The notes beneath the pieces were generated by a model that was not told the DNA's origin, did not search any database, and saw only the letters and a list, made by a program, of their open reading frames with translations. A stretch of DNA of 64,000 bases from Alkalinema pantanalense (lineage in GTDB: Bacteria > Cyanobacteriota > Cyanobacteriia > Leptolyngbyales > Leptolyngbyaceae). Positions 8,304-18,395 of the stretch are shown in pieces. How positions within the stretch are numbered: position 1 is the first letter of the stretch; every line of letters begins with the position of its first letter. Where the stretch lies: NCBI RefSeq assembly GCF_050753345.1, contig NZ_JBLZFX010000013.1:1-64000 (forward strand). The letters run 5' to 3'. The translations under genes were made by a program, and so were the position numbers.

Positions 8304-10811
8304 CTAGTTGATCTTGCGCTTGAACGTGAAGGAACCACTCGCACCTGGCTGAATCACCACACCTGGACGATGAACATACTCCACAACATCAGCGGCCTTA
8401 GTCGTTCCCGTTTGCTCACCAGCAGGATTGTAGGTCGTCGTTCCGTAGGTCACCACTACCGAGCCAGTGACGTGGCTAGTGATGATGGTACCGTTGAGTT
8501 CCTGTGCCCAAGTATTGGTACCGTTGTCACCATTCTCAGTAATCGTGATGTTTTGAGCATCTAGAATGATGTTGCCAGTTCCAACCGGTGCAATGGAAAT
8601 GTTATTGTAGGTAATCCGATACTCGATCGTCCGACCCGGCGCTGCCTTAGACGCTAACAAGGAATTATCTTCTGTGAAGGCTTGAATTTCCGTCGTACCA
8701 TCCACATCCAGAATCCGAGCCTGTTTCCGGAGTCGCAGATAACCTACGTACACCCGATCGATCGTCCGGTTTTGGGTTGTTTCAGCGGGATCAGGCCGCG
8801 AGTCCCCATCGACATCTTTGAAGGCATAGATGGGAATCGAGTAACCAATTCCAGTATCCGTAGACTGCGGCGTTGCACCAGGCAGATCTACTGAAACGTC
8901 ATAGTTAATGGTTTGTCCTGGAGCCAACGTGGGGATCAGAATCGCTGTTCCTGACTCAAACACAAAGTTGCCAACCCCTGCATCATAGCGATACACCGCA
9001 CTCTGTCCACCATAGGTAATGGTGACTTTGGTGCCATCGGGAGGCAGGGTTTCTTGGGAACTCGGTGTGAAACCCAACGTATCCGGTACCAGCAAGATAT
9101 TGGTCAGTGGGTTCGTGGTGTCGGGGTTACTGATTGAGTTTTGGAAGGTGGCATCAACCGTAGTAGCTGTAAAGTCTACTGGTTGACCCGGTGCAATACC
9201 AGGAGGTACGTTGGTGCTACGGTTGGTAAAGTCATCATTGTTATTGGTTGGGCCAACGGCACCGGGCACGCCCGAAGGACCATTCAATACCGTTCCTGGC
9301 AACGCTACGGTGTAAACGTTATCTTCCCCACCAGGGCCAACACCGCTGTTATCGTTGTTGTTATCTACGCCATCATTGGTTGGGTTAGCTTGACCCGTCG
9401 GTACGTTATTGGAGGTCGGGGTCAGAATGGTTCCACCGGGCGGAACAAAGGGTGAACCATTGTCATTAAAGTTCGAGGGATTTTGGTCACCGGATTCGTC
9501 ATAGACCAGAGGAGCCGTCGGCCCTGTATTGCCTTGGGTTTGACCCATTACCTGGGCAATGTTGGCAATATTCACTGGCGTAGTCGAACCTACGGGAATA
9601 CCACTAGTAATAACCTTGAATTCAAACCCTGTGACTGTGGTGCCTTCATTAATGGGGCCATTCGCACCCGTATCGTAGACGAAACCAATCCGGGTTGCAG
9701 CAGCGGTGAATGTAGTAGACCAGTTGGCTTGGGTTGCAGGCACGCTCAGCGCATCTGTGGTGTAGACCGCAGTCCAGTTGGTTGGTGCTTGTACATCCGT
9801 AGCATTAGTCAGTGCGGTGTTTGTCGGAACGGCATCAGAAACCAAGACACGGTTTGCGCCGACACCATTCACTGTAATCCCCACCAGCTTACCGGGGGTA
9901 ATGCCTACGCTGCCTGTAGGAGCTGTAGATTCTACTTCTAGGCTCAGCCCATAGGTAATGATGTCATCCTCTAACCTGGCTGGGTCTTGTGCATTCACCC
10001 CAAGGCGATTCTTCAGAATTGTGGCCAAAGCTTGGGATTGGGAACCGACGGTTACGGTTTGTACTGCGCTGGCTTCCCGTTCTGCCGAAGCGGGTAATAC
10101 TGCGGCGGAAGGCCCCGTTTCACCAGCATAGTCAACGGTTCTGACTTCGGTGTTCAGTGCGCTATCGGGAGCATCGGGTTGGTTTTGGGTCGCTGTCGTG
10201 TTGTCGTTCGGGCCAGTATCCCCCAATCGCACAACAATGTTTGCACCGGAAGCAGCTAGGTTGCTAACCGTGACAGGAACGCTGACCACATAGGAGTAAC
10301 CAGCAGGGAGGACTCCAGCGGGGTTAGAACCGATCGTTGGGAGACCCGCAATACTTCCCGTAGGATTAGCAGTCACGGTCACAGGCGCAAAATTCGTCCG
10401 ATTGCCATTAGCATCGATATAGCCCGTAATGAAGACTTGGGAAGCACTTCCGGGACCTGTGACAACGGGAGCGGGCGGAATGAATAATTGAGTGGTATCG
10501 TTCCCCGCGTTTTCAACCTTAAATTCATAGTTGATAACGTCGTTGGGCAATACACTGCCGCCATTCTGGTCGATCGTGGCCAAGGGCGTCACAAACACGC
10601 CTGCAACTTCCGCGATCGTGACAGTTACTGTATTAGAAGTCGCGTTAAAAGTGGTTCCGTTAGGATCTTCATAGGTCGCTGTTGCAGTGTTGCTAATAGG
10701 CGTCCCCACTGGAGTTTCAGCAAGCAAAGGTAATGCCAATGGAAGTGTGCTACCTACCATCAAAGTGGCAGCTAGCAAACGGCGATAAGCCGCACGATTT
10801 TTAACTTGCAT
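8304..10811 (-). CDS. Large secreted DUF11-family surface protein
   Basis: 835 residues. The signal peptide MQVKNRAAYRRLLAATLMVG continues to about residue 30 (PLALPLLAETP). The mature protein is Thr/Asn/Asp/Gly-rich and low in Lys and Cys, typical of secreted beta-sandwich arrays. Weak DUF11-type units can be seen: NTATATYEDPNG plus NYEFKVENAGNDTTQLF (about 45-130); TVVYR-like stretches; VDFTATTVDATFQNSI near 555; and a final unit (RLRKQARILDVDGTTEI, RTIEYRITYNNI, about 690-835) that ends in SGSFTFKRKIN. It is the first gene of the minus-strand surface locus and so probably the most highly transcribed. No cell-wall anchor or RTX repeats were seen; attachment may use the nearby outer-membrane barrel (inference). 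Confidence 0.75.
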   Translation of the reverse strand: MQVKNRAAYRRLLAATLMVGSTLPLALPLLAETPVGTPISNTATATYEDPNGTTFNATSNTVTVTIAEVAGVFVTPLATIDQNGGSVLPNDVINYEFKVENAGNDTTQLFIPPAPVVTGPGSASQVFITGYIDANGNRTNFAPVTVTANPTGSIAGLPTIGSNPAGVLPAGYSYVVSVPVTVSNLAASGANIVVRLGDTGPNDNTTATQNQPDAPDSALNTEVRTVDYAGETGPSAAVLPASAEREASAVQTVTVGSQSQALATILKNRLGVNAQDPARLEDDIITYGLSLEVESTAPTGSVGITPGKLVGITVNGVGANRVLVSDAVPTNTALTNATDVQAPTNWTAVYTTDALSVPATQANWSTTFTAAATRIGFVYDTGANGPINEGTTVTGFEFKVITSGIPVGSTTPVNIANIAQVMGQTQGNTGPTAPLVYDESGDQNPSNFNDNGSPFVPPGGTILTPTSNNVPTGQANPTNDGVDNNNDNSGVGPGGEDNVYTVALPGTVLNGPSGVPGAVGPTNNNDDFTNRSTNVPPGIAPGQPVDFTATTVDATFQNSISNPDTTNPLTNILLVPDTLGFTPSSQETLPPDGTKVTITYGGQSAVYRYDAGVGNFVFESGTAILIPTLAPGQTINYDVSVDLPGATPQSTDTGIGYSIPIYAFKDVDGDSRPDPAETTQNRTIDRVYVGYLRLRKQARILDVDGTTEIQAFTEDNSLLASKAAPGRTIEYRITYNNISIAPVGTGNIILDAQNITITENGDNGTNTWAQELNGTIITSHVTGSVVVTYGTTTYNPAGEQTGTTKAADVVEYVHRPGVVIQPGASGSFTFKRKIN

Positions 10812-11633
10812 AGATTTCGTCAGAAAGATACAAATATGTCTCAGGTGCAGAAGACTTCGGGCTGATCAACACTAGTTTTGCTAGCCGCTGATTTTGAAAC
10901 CCAGGGAGATGCTGACACTTAAGCGATCCAACATGGCAAGTGATGTTAAGCAGTTGCTAGACGACCCGAACTAGAACAAGTGTTGATACATCTAAGGTGC
11001 TTACTGACTTAACCCATTGATGGAAACACACAGCAATCAAGATTTTTGACTGATGCTAGTCAACCATCCAAACTAGTTTTCTGATAATTTGAATCGTTGG
11101 CTTTTGTCAGCCACTACTGATGTATTCCTAATCTACCCGTCGTACCAGGAGTGAAACACAGTATTGCTTAAAATTGGCTACAAATACTAGGATTGCGGTC
11201 CAAGTAGCTCAGCTCAAAATAATTAAATTAGGGATTTCACTGAAGCTAGAATCCTTAATTTAATGTACTGCACAACGACGACTTGGCTCTGGTTACCACA
11301 GTCATCTATCAATTAGAGTTTGAACAGGTCCTATCTCAATCATGCCTTCTAACGGAATATGGGACAGTAGCTATACTGACACCTAAAAAATCAATGAATT
11401 TACGGGACACCATCAGCCCTGAACAAGGCAAAAGATCTAAAGGAAATCTTAGCTATATCTTAAACGGTTATCTAGCTTTGTTGAATGAATATCTCAAAAT
11501 CTTCTACAGCAGAGATCATCAGTTATGAGTCTTTATTGAGAAATATTGTATGGCAAGGCTTTCAGCCAAAAGACTGAGCATTAAATCGATTTCTAAAATT
11601 GAGACAGAATAAGAGTTTCAGGTGGTCAATTGA
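10812..11633. other. 822-bp AT-rich intergenic region upstream of the surface locus
   Basis: This region holds the presumed promoter and leader of the DUF11 locus and the 3' flank of the PAS/GAF kinase. I see no convincing gene. A plus-strand 81-codon frame (11283-11528) has no ribosome-binding site or recognisable composition. The one clear structure is the inverted repeat at 11222-11264. Confidence 0.6.
11222..11264. repeat. 13-bp inverted repeat
   Basis: Arms attaaattaggga (11222-11234) and tccttaatttaat (11252-11264) pair over 13 positions with one G-U wobble, loop 17 bases. No T-run follows on either strand. It could be an operator for a dimeric regulator or an mRNA hairpin of the long leader. 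Confidence 0.5.
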
Positions 11634-14600
11634 CTAATGACTACTATTAGACTTAGTAGAGCTTTGTTGAATCGGAATTTGGATAATAAACTCAGTCCCT
11701 TGCTTTGGTGTGGAATGGCAGAGTAACTTTCCTCTATGTTTTTCAGTCACAATTTGGTAGCTAATGGACATTCCCATCCCCGTTCCTTTCCCGATCGGCT
11801 TCGTCGTAAAGAACGGATCAAACAAACGCTTTTGAATCGGCTCAGGAATCCCGGCTCCATTATCTAGAAAACGAATGTTGATATAATTTAGAGTGACTTG
11901 TTCAGTTTTGATACGAATAATACTGGGCGATTGCTCTTGTTCTTCCAACGATCGATCCATATCCCGTTCTTCCAACGCATCGATCGCATTCACCAGAATA
12001 TTCATAAATACCTGATTAAGCTGACCTGCGAAACACTCAATCTCTGGCAAATTACCGTAGTCTTTAATCACCTGAATTTCATTACGATTTGTTTTTGCTT
12101 TCAAGCGATTTTGCAAAATCATTAAGGTGCTATCAATTCCATCATGAATATTAACAGCCTTATATTCTGCTTCATCGAGCCGGGAGAAAAGCCGAAGAGA
12201 TTTGACAATTTCTCGAATTCTTTCCGTTCCTACTTTCATCGAGCTAACGACCTTAGGCAAATCTTCGCTAAGAAATTCGACATCAACTTCTTCGAGCTTA
12301 TCTGCGATCGCTGGAATCGGCTGAGGATAAGAGTCTTGATAAAGTTGAATCACATTCAATAAATCTTGAATATAGTCTTCAGCATAGGTCACATTACCAT
12401 GGATGAAATTGACTGGATTGTTGATTTCATGGGCAATTCCTGCCACCAATTGGCCTAAGCTAGACATCTTTTCACTTTGCAGCATTTGCGTTTGGGTACG
12501 TTGCAGTTCTTGTAAGATGTCTTGAAGTTCTTGGCTTTTTGCACGGCTTTCGGAATAGAGGTCAGCTTGGTCGATCGCGATCGCGAGTTGATCCCGCACT
12601 GCAAACAACAACTCAACCTCACTGTCTACCCAAGGCCGCACATGCCCATGGTTCACACAAATGATCACTCCAGTCCGTTGACTATTAGTCCGAATCGGCA
12701 ATAAGATCTCCGATTGAGCCCGAATAGATTGTAGAAAAGCACGGTGGTTAGGCTCCTCATACTGACTTGCATCATCAATGCATAAAATTGCCTGTTTCTC
12801 CAAAATGGGTTCTATTGGCCCAACGAAGGACGCTGCATACATTCCTAAGCCGCTGACCACGCCCTCTAACTTGGACTCCTGAACCACAATCCAATAGGAA
12901 GTCCCTTCATGAATCTCGTACCAGGCAAAAGCACAGTGATCGATCTCCAAGACTTCCCGAATTGATTGAATTGTCGTTGCAATCACGGTATCGAGATCCA
13001 AGGAATTACGGATTTGATTGGCTAACTGATTTAATAAGGTTTGGCGATCGGCATAGTCTTGCAAAGCGACCTCTGCCAACTTGATTTCTGTAATGTCAAA
13101 CGTCGTACCAATAAATCGATGAATATTGCCCTGGCTATCTCTTACCGGATTGTGAGTTGTGACCCACCAATAATCTTCACCATTAAGATTAATACATTCC
13201 TCATAACTACCTGAAATTCCTAACTCGAGGTATTCCTGTAATCGTTGACGCTCTAGCGTACCTACCTCATCGCCGTAGATTTCTTCTGGCGTTTTTCCAG
13301 CAATTTCCTGACTTGATCGACCTGATACGACTTCTGCTGCTCTATTCCAGCCTACATAGCGGAAATCTCCATCCGGTAACACATCTACGACAAACATGGG
13401 CTGCACCGAGCCTTCATAAACTGTCCGAAGAAAGTGTTCTTGTTCCTGTAGTTTAGTTTCAGAGGCTCTACGTTCTAATTCTGCACCGACTCGAGTTGCA
13501 AAAATTTGAAGAATAAACTTTGCTGTCTCCAAATTTTCCGTAATGGGTTGAGTATCTAGGATGCCAATGTTACCAATTTTTTCCCCTTGGGAATTAACAA
13601 TCACTGTCCCCAGATAACTTTCAGCATTTAGCGTTGCTAGGGTCGAAGATTCGGGAAAATATGATTGGAGAGAATGTGGAAAAATCCCCCAATTCTCTTG
13701 AAAGACACAGCTACAGGGTGTCCCAGCTAGCTCAAATTCATAGGGTTCAACAAAGTCTTCCCCATCCCAAAGGGTTAGCATTTTGGTAAATTGGTAGCTA
13801 TCATCTACAGCTTCCGTAATAAATGCATATTTAACCTGAACGATTTCTGCTAAGTGTTTCACACAGGCTTGGAGAAATGTATCCCCCGTTTTGGCTAGGG
13901 TTCCTTCTACAATAAATCGCAGGGCTGTCTCCTGTTGCTTGCGATCGTGAATGTCACGCAACACCCCTTGCAGGGCAATCACTTGACCTTGGAGATCCTT
14001 GACCGGGGCAATGTTCACTGATAACCAAATCCAGCGACCATCCTGATGACGATTTCGAAATTCCAGCCCTGAAATGCTTTCTCCTGTCTGCACAACCTTT
14101 TGGTTGGCTTCTAAACAGTATGGTAAGTCCTCCGGATGCACCATGGGAACAAAGGATTTTCCCACCCAATCCTCTGGACTATAACCTAGCAATGCCTTCA
14201 ATCCCGGTGCCAGATAGGTCAGAGTTCCATCTAGACTCCAAATCCCAATGATATCATGGGCATTTTCAACCAATCGACGAAACTTTGCTTCGCTTTCGGC
14301 AAGAGCAATTTCCGCAGCTTTGCGCTCTGCCTCTAACTTAGCCCGATCGGTAATATCAACAAGGGTGACTAAAAGCTGTTCTACCCGATCGTGGCTCAGT
14401 AGCGGACTAACCGTCAACATCCACCACGTTTCCTGCCCCCCATAGGGTAGACATTCTTCAAAGACTTGTGGCTGACGGGACTGAACACAGGTCTGATAAT
14501 GCTGTCGATAGCGTTCAGCCGTCTCCGGAGGAAAGGTTTCTGTTAAAGTTCTTCCCAAAAGTTGATCAACAGGAACTAAGGTAGTCCGCGCAATAAAGGG

Positions 14601-14816
14601 GTTAAATGCTTTGAAGCGAAAGTCTTTCCCCTTGTCCAAAACATCTAGGACATAAATGCCATAGCTTACCCCTTCCCACAAACTCTGCAAAAACTGCAAT
14701 TGATGGCTAGAGATTTCTTGCCATGAAGTTTCTAGAGACTTTTGTAATGAGGCTTCTAGGGAAGTTGGGATCACTTGTGAACCGAACTTGATATCTGGAT
14801 CGACCATGAACTTCAC
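11634..14816 (-). CDS. Multi-sensor PAS/GAF hybrid-input histidine kinase (orphan)
   Basis: 1060 residues from a GTG start (14816); an in-frame ATG follows at 14807 and may be the real start. No membrane segment, so cytoplasmic. Order of domains: PAS (about 45-160), PAS with PAC (172-295, DIIGIWSLDG ... GVLRDIHDR), GAF (300-455), PAS (462-580), GAF (590-745, IRNSLDLDTVIATTIQSIRE), a coiled-coil linker, then the transmitter. The phosphoacceptor His is near 796 in LVAGIAHEINNPVNF. The ATPase N-box is QVFMNILVNAIDALEE and the G boxes are DNGAGIPEP and GKGTGMGMSI. No receiver or response regulator lies nearby. The transmitter is closely similar to those at 24146-25543 and 47431-50184, so the three kinases are paralogues with different inputs. 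Confidence 0.9.
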   Translation of the reverse strand: MKFMVDPDIKFGSQVIPTSLEASLQKSLETSWQEISSHQLQFLQSLWEGVSYGIYVLDVLDKGKDFRFKAFNPFIARTTLVPVDQLLGRTLTETFPPETAERYRQHYQTCVQSRQPQVFEECLPYGGQETWWMLTVSPLLSHDRVEQLLVTLVDITDRAKLEAERKAAEIALAESEAKFRRLVENAHDIIGIWSLDGTLTYLAPGLKALLGYSPEDWVGKSFVPMVHPEDLPYCLEANQKVVQTGESISGLEFRNRHQDGRWIWLSVNIAPVKDLQGQVIALQGVLRDIHDRKQQETALRFIVEGTLAKTGDTFLQACVKHLAEIVQVKYAFITEAVDDSYQFTKMLTLWDGEDFVEPYEFELAGTPCSCVFQENWGIFPHSLQSYFPESSTLATLNAESYLGTVIVNSQGEKIGNIGILDTQPITENLETAKFILQIFATRVGAELERRASETKLQEQEHFLRTVYEGSVQPMFVVDVLPDGDFRYVGWNRAAEVVSGRSSQEIAGKTPEEIYGDEVGTLERQRLQEYLELGISGSYEECINLNGEDYWWVTTHNPVRDSQGNIHRFIGTTFDITEIKLAEVALQDYADRQTLLNQLANQIRNSLDLDTVIATTIQSIREVLEIDHCAFAWYEIHEGTSYWIVVQESKLEGVVSGLGMYAASFVGPIEPILEKQAILCIDDASQYEEPNHRAFLQSIRAQSEILLPIRTNSQRTGVIICVNHGHVRPWVDSEVELLFAVRDQLAIAIDQADLYSESRAKSQELQDILQELQRTQTQMLQSEKMSSLGQLVAGIAHEINNPVNFIHGNVTYAEDYIQDLLNVIQLYQDSYPQPIPAIADKLEEVDVEFLSEDLPKVVSSMKVGTERIREIVKSLRLFSRLDEAEYKAVNIHDGIDSTLMILQNRLKAKTNRNEIQVIKDYGNLPEIECFAGQLNQVFMNILVNAIDALEERDMDRSLEEQEQSPSIIRIKTEQVTLNYINIRFLDNGAGIPEPIQKRLFDPFFTTKPIGKGTGMGMSISYQIVTEKHRGKLLCHSTPKQGTEFIIQIPIQQSSTKSNSSH

Positions 14817-14875
14817 TCATGTGGAAGGAGGCTTAGATAGGAAGAACAGCTAGTCAGAAAAACTCCGTAGGCACA

Positions 14876-14903
14876 GTGGCCTATCAAAAGTGGCCTATCA
14901 AAA
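14876..14903. repeat. 14-bp tandem duplication (2 units)
   Basis: The unit gtggcctatcaaaa is repeated twice without spacer in the leader upstream of the PAS/GAF kinase. Confidence 0.85.
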
Positions 14904-14972
14904 GAGTTTACAGGCCAATAGAAGCATATTGTTTATACTGCCCTGAAACTCAGTCAACTTAACATCGGCATT

Positions 14973-16352
14973 CTAGGATCTTGGAGGCTCCCTCTCCAAC
15001 GTGGAGCAAGCTGCTGGATTACGTCCAATTAAATGCCACACCTCCATTGCCCCTTTACCCTTAATCGAGATCGCCCCCTGAGACTGGCAGATAAAGCGAG
15101 AAGCAAGATATTCATAGGTGGTACGACTAATTTGCACACAACCCGGTTCACCGTGGGATTCCATGCGGCTGGCTGTATTGACCGTGTCCCCCCAGAGATC
15201 ATAGAGAAATTTTTTGCGGCCAATAACGCCTGCTACCACAGAACCCGTATGAATCCCGATGCGCAAATTGACGGGATAGCCCGTTTGCTGGGCAAAGGTG
15301 CGGAGATATTGCAACATATCCAGGGCTAAGTGGGCTAGGGCTTCCGCATGATCCTCGCGTGGGGTCGGAACGCCCGAGGCCACCATATAGCAATCGCCAA
15401 TGGTCTTAATTTTTTCTAAGCCATACTGTTCCACCAGTTCGTCAAAGTGGGAAAACATTTCATCTAGCAAATTTACGAGTTCCGTCGGAGAGAGTTGGGA
15501 AGATAAAGGCGTAAAGTTAACAATATCTGCAAATAAAATGCTGGCGATCGCATATTCCTGGGCGATCGTGCTGGGATCTTGCTTCAGTCGCGCCGCGATC
15601 GATTGGGGCAGAATATTCAGCAATAGACTTTCTGATTTACGCTTTTCGTAGGCGAGGGCTCGACGTTGCAGGAAATCGATCCGCACAGAAGCTTCTAAAA
15701 GGTATCCCACCAACATACCAGCGAAATTCATCATACCAAGATAAAACAAATTTCCCAGAACAAATACCAAGCCTGAGTCAGAGTGAACCATTTGCTGGCC
15801 AAATAGCGCAATACAAGCATAGGTTAACCAGATAATCCAACCGATTGCACTGGCATAGATAAACCGAATCCGGCAAAAATGGATTCCTAAAATCACAAAG
15901 ACAAACCCCATGAAATAGAGGCGATAGCCCGGTTCCTCCGGTTGCGCGAGCGCAGCAATCATGACAATGCCTAAACCACCGATTAATTGCACTGTTGTGA
16001 TGGCAACTTGCATCACCCGTTGAAAGTTTCTAGAAAAGCTAAAAATAATTACTGCTGTGAAGGCTGGGCAAATGAAACCATAGCGAATCATCCAGGCAAA
16101 CTGCCGAGTAATGGGTAAATTAAAAAAATCAGCAATCCCGAATGCTCCATAGCCGATTAAAAAGGCAATCAAAACAGTTCGAATAAAAAATATAGAATTC
16201 TGATAATAGAAACTTTGAAAACGTCTTTCTAGATCCAGAGGAAATTTGAGGCGATAGGCCAACGGCAACAATTGTGATAAATCCTGTTCCGAGAGTTCAT
16301 CCTTCGTCTGGACAGTTGACAAGATAGGGAATTGACGAGACTCCGGTTCCAT
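14973..16352 (-). CDS. Membrane-bound class III adenylate cyclase
   Basis: Makes 3',5'-cyclic AMP from ATP. The frame is open from a GTG at 16460, but ATG 16352 (MEPESRQFPIL) has AGAAGG six bases upstream and is preferred (459 residues). The N-terminal half has about six hydrophobic segments (e.g. FIRTVLIAFLIGYGAFGIAD; LVFVLGNLFYLGMMNFAGML). The C-terminal catalytic domain shows SILFADIVNFT (metal Asp), EKIKTIGDCYMVA (Lys of the adenine pocket, second metal Asp), LRIGIHTGSVVAGVIG and DLWGDTVNTASRMES (Asp for adenine, then the Asn/Arg pair). The Lys/Asp pair indicates ATP rather than GTP. It follows an ABC-importer ATPase gene on the same strand (116 bp, or 8 bp from the GTG), so it may be the last gene of that operon. 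Confidence 0.88.
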   Translation of the reverse strand: MEPESRQFPILSTVQTKDELSEQDLSQLLPLAYRLKFPLDLERRFQSFYYQNSIFFIRTVLIAFLIGYGAFGIADFFNLPITRQFAWMIRYGFICPAFTAVIIFSFSRNFQRVMQVAITTVQLIGGLGIVMIAALAQPEEPGYRLYFMGFVFVILGIHFCRIRFIYASAIGWIIWLTYACIALFGQQMVHSDSGLVFVLGNLFYLGMMNFAGMLVGYLLEASVRIDFLQRRALAYEKRKSESLLLNILPQSIAARLKQDPSTIAQEYAIASILFADIVNFTPLSSQLSPTELVNLLDEMFSHFDELVEQYGLEKIKTIGDCYMVASGVPTPREDHAEALAHLALDMLQYLRTFAQQTGYPVNLRIGIHTGSVVAGVIGRKKFLYDLWGDTVNTASRMESHGEPGCVQISRTTYEYLASRFICQSQGAISIKGKGAMEVWHLIGRNPAACSTLEREPPRS

Positions 16353-16468
16353 GGAATGCCTTCTGTGCTTGTGATACTGGGCGATTGCGCAATCCTGGGC
16401 AAAGGGCGGAACCTGCTCTAAAGGCTCTGGAAAATTCACGTTCACCCAGTTCACGCTCACTCTATAAC

Positions 16469-17263
16469 CTAACCTAACAGCAGGGAATCATCCGCTAAAT
16501 CTTCCTCCTGCAATTGTTCAAACTGCTGAAGTAAATCAGCGACTGTGAGATCCGATCGCTCCGGTCCCGCAATATCAAAAATAATTTGGCCGCCATGGAG
16601 CATGATCGTCCGATCACCCAAGGCCAAGGCTTGCTTCATACTGTGGGTTACCATGAGCGTGGTTAATTGGCGTTCGGCAACGATCGTGCGGGTCAAGTCG
16701 AGCACATATTCCGCCGTTTTGGGATCTAAGGCGGCTGTGTGTTCATCCAGCAGCAAAATTTGGTTGGGAGCCAAGGTAGACATGAGTAGACTAATGGCTT
16801 GACGCTGGCCACCGGAAAGCTGACCCATGCGATCGCCCAAACGTTTTTCCAACCCGAGCCCTAAACGCGCTAGTTGATCACGAAATTCCGATCGTAATTT
16901 GGGCGACAACGCCATTCCTAGGCGACGAGATTTGCCCCGGCGATAGGCCAAGGCCATGTTTTCTTCCACGGTCAATTGCGGACAGGAACCCGCGAGGGGA
17001 TTTTGGAAGACCCGTGCCACGAGCTTGGCCCGCTGATGGGTAGACCAACGGGTCACGGTTTGGCCTTCAATGATGACCTGCCCCCGATCGGGCTTGACCT
17101 CACCACTAATCACATTCAGCAGGGTCGATTTTCCCGCACCATTACTACCAATTACTGTAATAAATTGTCCTGTAGGAATTGTTAAGTTCAATCCCCGGAT
17201 CACCGGATTCTCCAACGGAGTTCCAGGACTAAAGGTAACGTCGATCGAGTCGAGTTGAATCAT
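16469..17263 (-). CDS. ABC importer ATP-binding protein (TrpXYZ / BPD_transp_2-type system)
   Basis: 264 residues, a single nucleotide-binding domain. Walker A is GSNGAGKSTLL (about 38-48), Q-loop RVFQNP, signature LSGGQRQAISL, Walker B QILLLDEHTAALDP, and H-loop MVTHSMKQAL. The Walker B tail reads DEHTAALD, a variant typical of ATPases paired with the PF02653 permease / PF04392 binding-protein systems. The permease and binding protein lie directly upstream on the same strand (156-bp and 28-bp gaps), forming a complete importer. Members of this family elsewhere take up tryptophan or nucleoside-like small molecules; the substrate here cannot be told. Confidence 0.88.
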   Translation of the reverse strand: MIQLDSIDVTFSPGTPLENPVIRGLNLTIPTGQFITVIGSNGAGKSTLLNVISGEVKPDRGQVIIEGQTVTRWSTHQRAKLVARVFQNPLAGSCPQLTVEENMALAYRRGKSRRLGMALSPKLRSEFRDQLARLGLGLEKRLGDRMGQLSGGQRQAISLLMSTLAPNQILLLDEHTAALDPKTAEYVLDLTRTIVAERQLTTLMVTHSMKQALALGDRTIMLHGGQIIFDIAGPERSDLTVADLLQQFEQLQEEDLADDSLLLG

Positions 17264-17419
17264 AGAAGTTTGTATGAAATCAATCGCAACAATTAGACTT
17301 GGAAGTTATGCAAAACTATCAGTTTAAGAAACGATATAGAATCGATATTATGATAGAAAATACATCGTAAATCATTCAATCTTGAAATCTATAACAATTC
17401 ATTTCCATGAATCTGAACA

Positions 17420-18367
17420 CTAGCGAAATCTTAACTTGATTCGTTTGTATTGGGGTAAGACCAATGCTAAGGCGACAAGAACCGCCGTTACCAGATTTAA
17501 ATCCTGGGTTTCCAAGCCTAGGAAATCTGTATTGAGTGCCACGGTCACAGCGATGCGGTAAACGATCGAGCCGACGATCGCCCCCAGGGTCGCCCAGAAA
17601 ATCGTTGCACCGGACACCACCGTTTCTCCAATAATCACCGCAGCAAGACCAAAGACGATCGTCCCCACCCCCAAGGTCACATCCGCAAAGCCATTGACTT
17701 GGGCAAAAAGTGCCCCCGCCAGTGCCACCAAACCATTACTCAGCGCCATGCCCAACAGCACCATTTGCTGGGTCGCAATGCCCTGGGCTCTTGCCATATC
17801 GGGATTTTCCCCTGTGGCTCGCATCGCCAGCCCCAGTTCCGACTGGAAAAAGCGATCGATCACCAGCTTGACCAACAGCCCGATCGCCAGCAGAACCAAA
17901 CTGGTTCCGAAGGGCGAGAGGGCTGCTGGAAGCTGCTTAAGCCAGCCCTCAAGTAGCGTCATCACCGTGGTTTGCCCCAGGAGTGGCACATTGGGTTGTC
18001 CCATAATGCGCAGGTTAATCGAATACAGCGCAATCATGGTCAGGATGCTGGCCAGCAGGTTTAAAATCTTCAGTTTTACATTCAGCCAAGCCGTACAAAG
18101 CCCCGCGATCGCTCCAGCCAACATTGCGACTCCTGTGGCCACGATCGGGTTGATGCCTTTGACGATTAGCGTCGCCGCCACCGCTGCCCCTAGGGGAAAG
18201 CTGCCATCTACGGTGAGATCGGGAAAATTCAACACCCGGAACGATAAATAGACCCCGATCGCCACCAAGCCGTAGAGTAAGCCCAACTCCAGCGCACCAG
18301 AGAGCGGCACAATCAAGCGATCGAGGGCATCGGGATCAATCAAACTGGACAATACCAGAGTTGTCAT
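17420..18367 (-). CDS. ABC importer permease, BPD_transp_2 (branched-chain amino acid type)
   Basis: 315 residues with about eight to nine hydrophobic segments. Conserved pieces include GALELGLLYGLVAIGVYLSF, NFPDLTVDGSFPLGAAV, the cytoplasmic loop SELGLAMRATGENPDMARAQ that contacts the ATPase, and GLSNGLVAL-like and VNGFADVTLGVGTIVFGLAA stretches. This pattern is the permease of importers with PF04392-type binding proteins. It starts 28 bp after the binding-protein gene and precedes the ATPase gene, so all three parts are encoded together. Confidence 0.88.
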   Translation of the reverse strand: MTTLVLSSLIDPDALDRLIVPLSGALELGLLYGLVAIGVYLSFRVLNFPDLTVDGSFPLGAAVAATLIVKGINPIVATGVAMLAGAIAGLCTAWLNVKLKILNLLASILTMIALYSINLRIMGQPNVPLLGQTTVMTLLEGWLKQLPAALSPFGTSLVLLAIGLLVKLVIDRFFQSELGLAMRATGENPDMARAQGIATQQMVLLGMALSNGLVALAGALFAQVNGFADVTLGVGTIVFGLAAVIIGETVVSGATIFWATLGAIVGSIVYRIAVTVALNTDFLGLETQDLNLVTAVLVALALVLPQYKRIKLRFR

Positions 18368-18395
18368 AGCAAGCCTACCAGGGCGGTCTTGCGTT

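Noticed and set aside
9483..9941. Plus-strand 152-codon frame inside the 835-residue DUF11 gene
   Set aside because: It is antisense to a well-supported secreted protein; composition is Cys/Arg-rich as expected for a shadow frame, and no ribosome-binding site is seen.
11283..11528. Plus-strand 81-codon frame in the intergenic region
   Set aside because: No ribosome-binding site, no recognisable domain, and ordinary chance length in AT-rich DNA.
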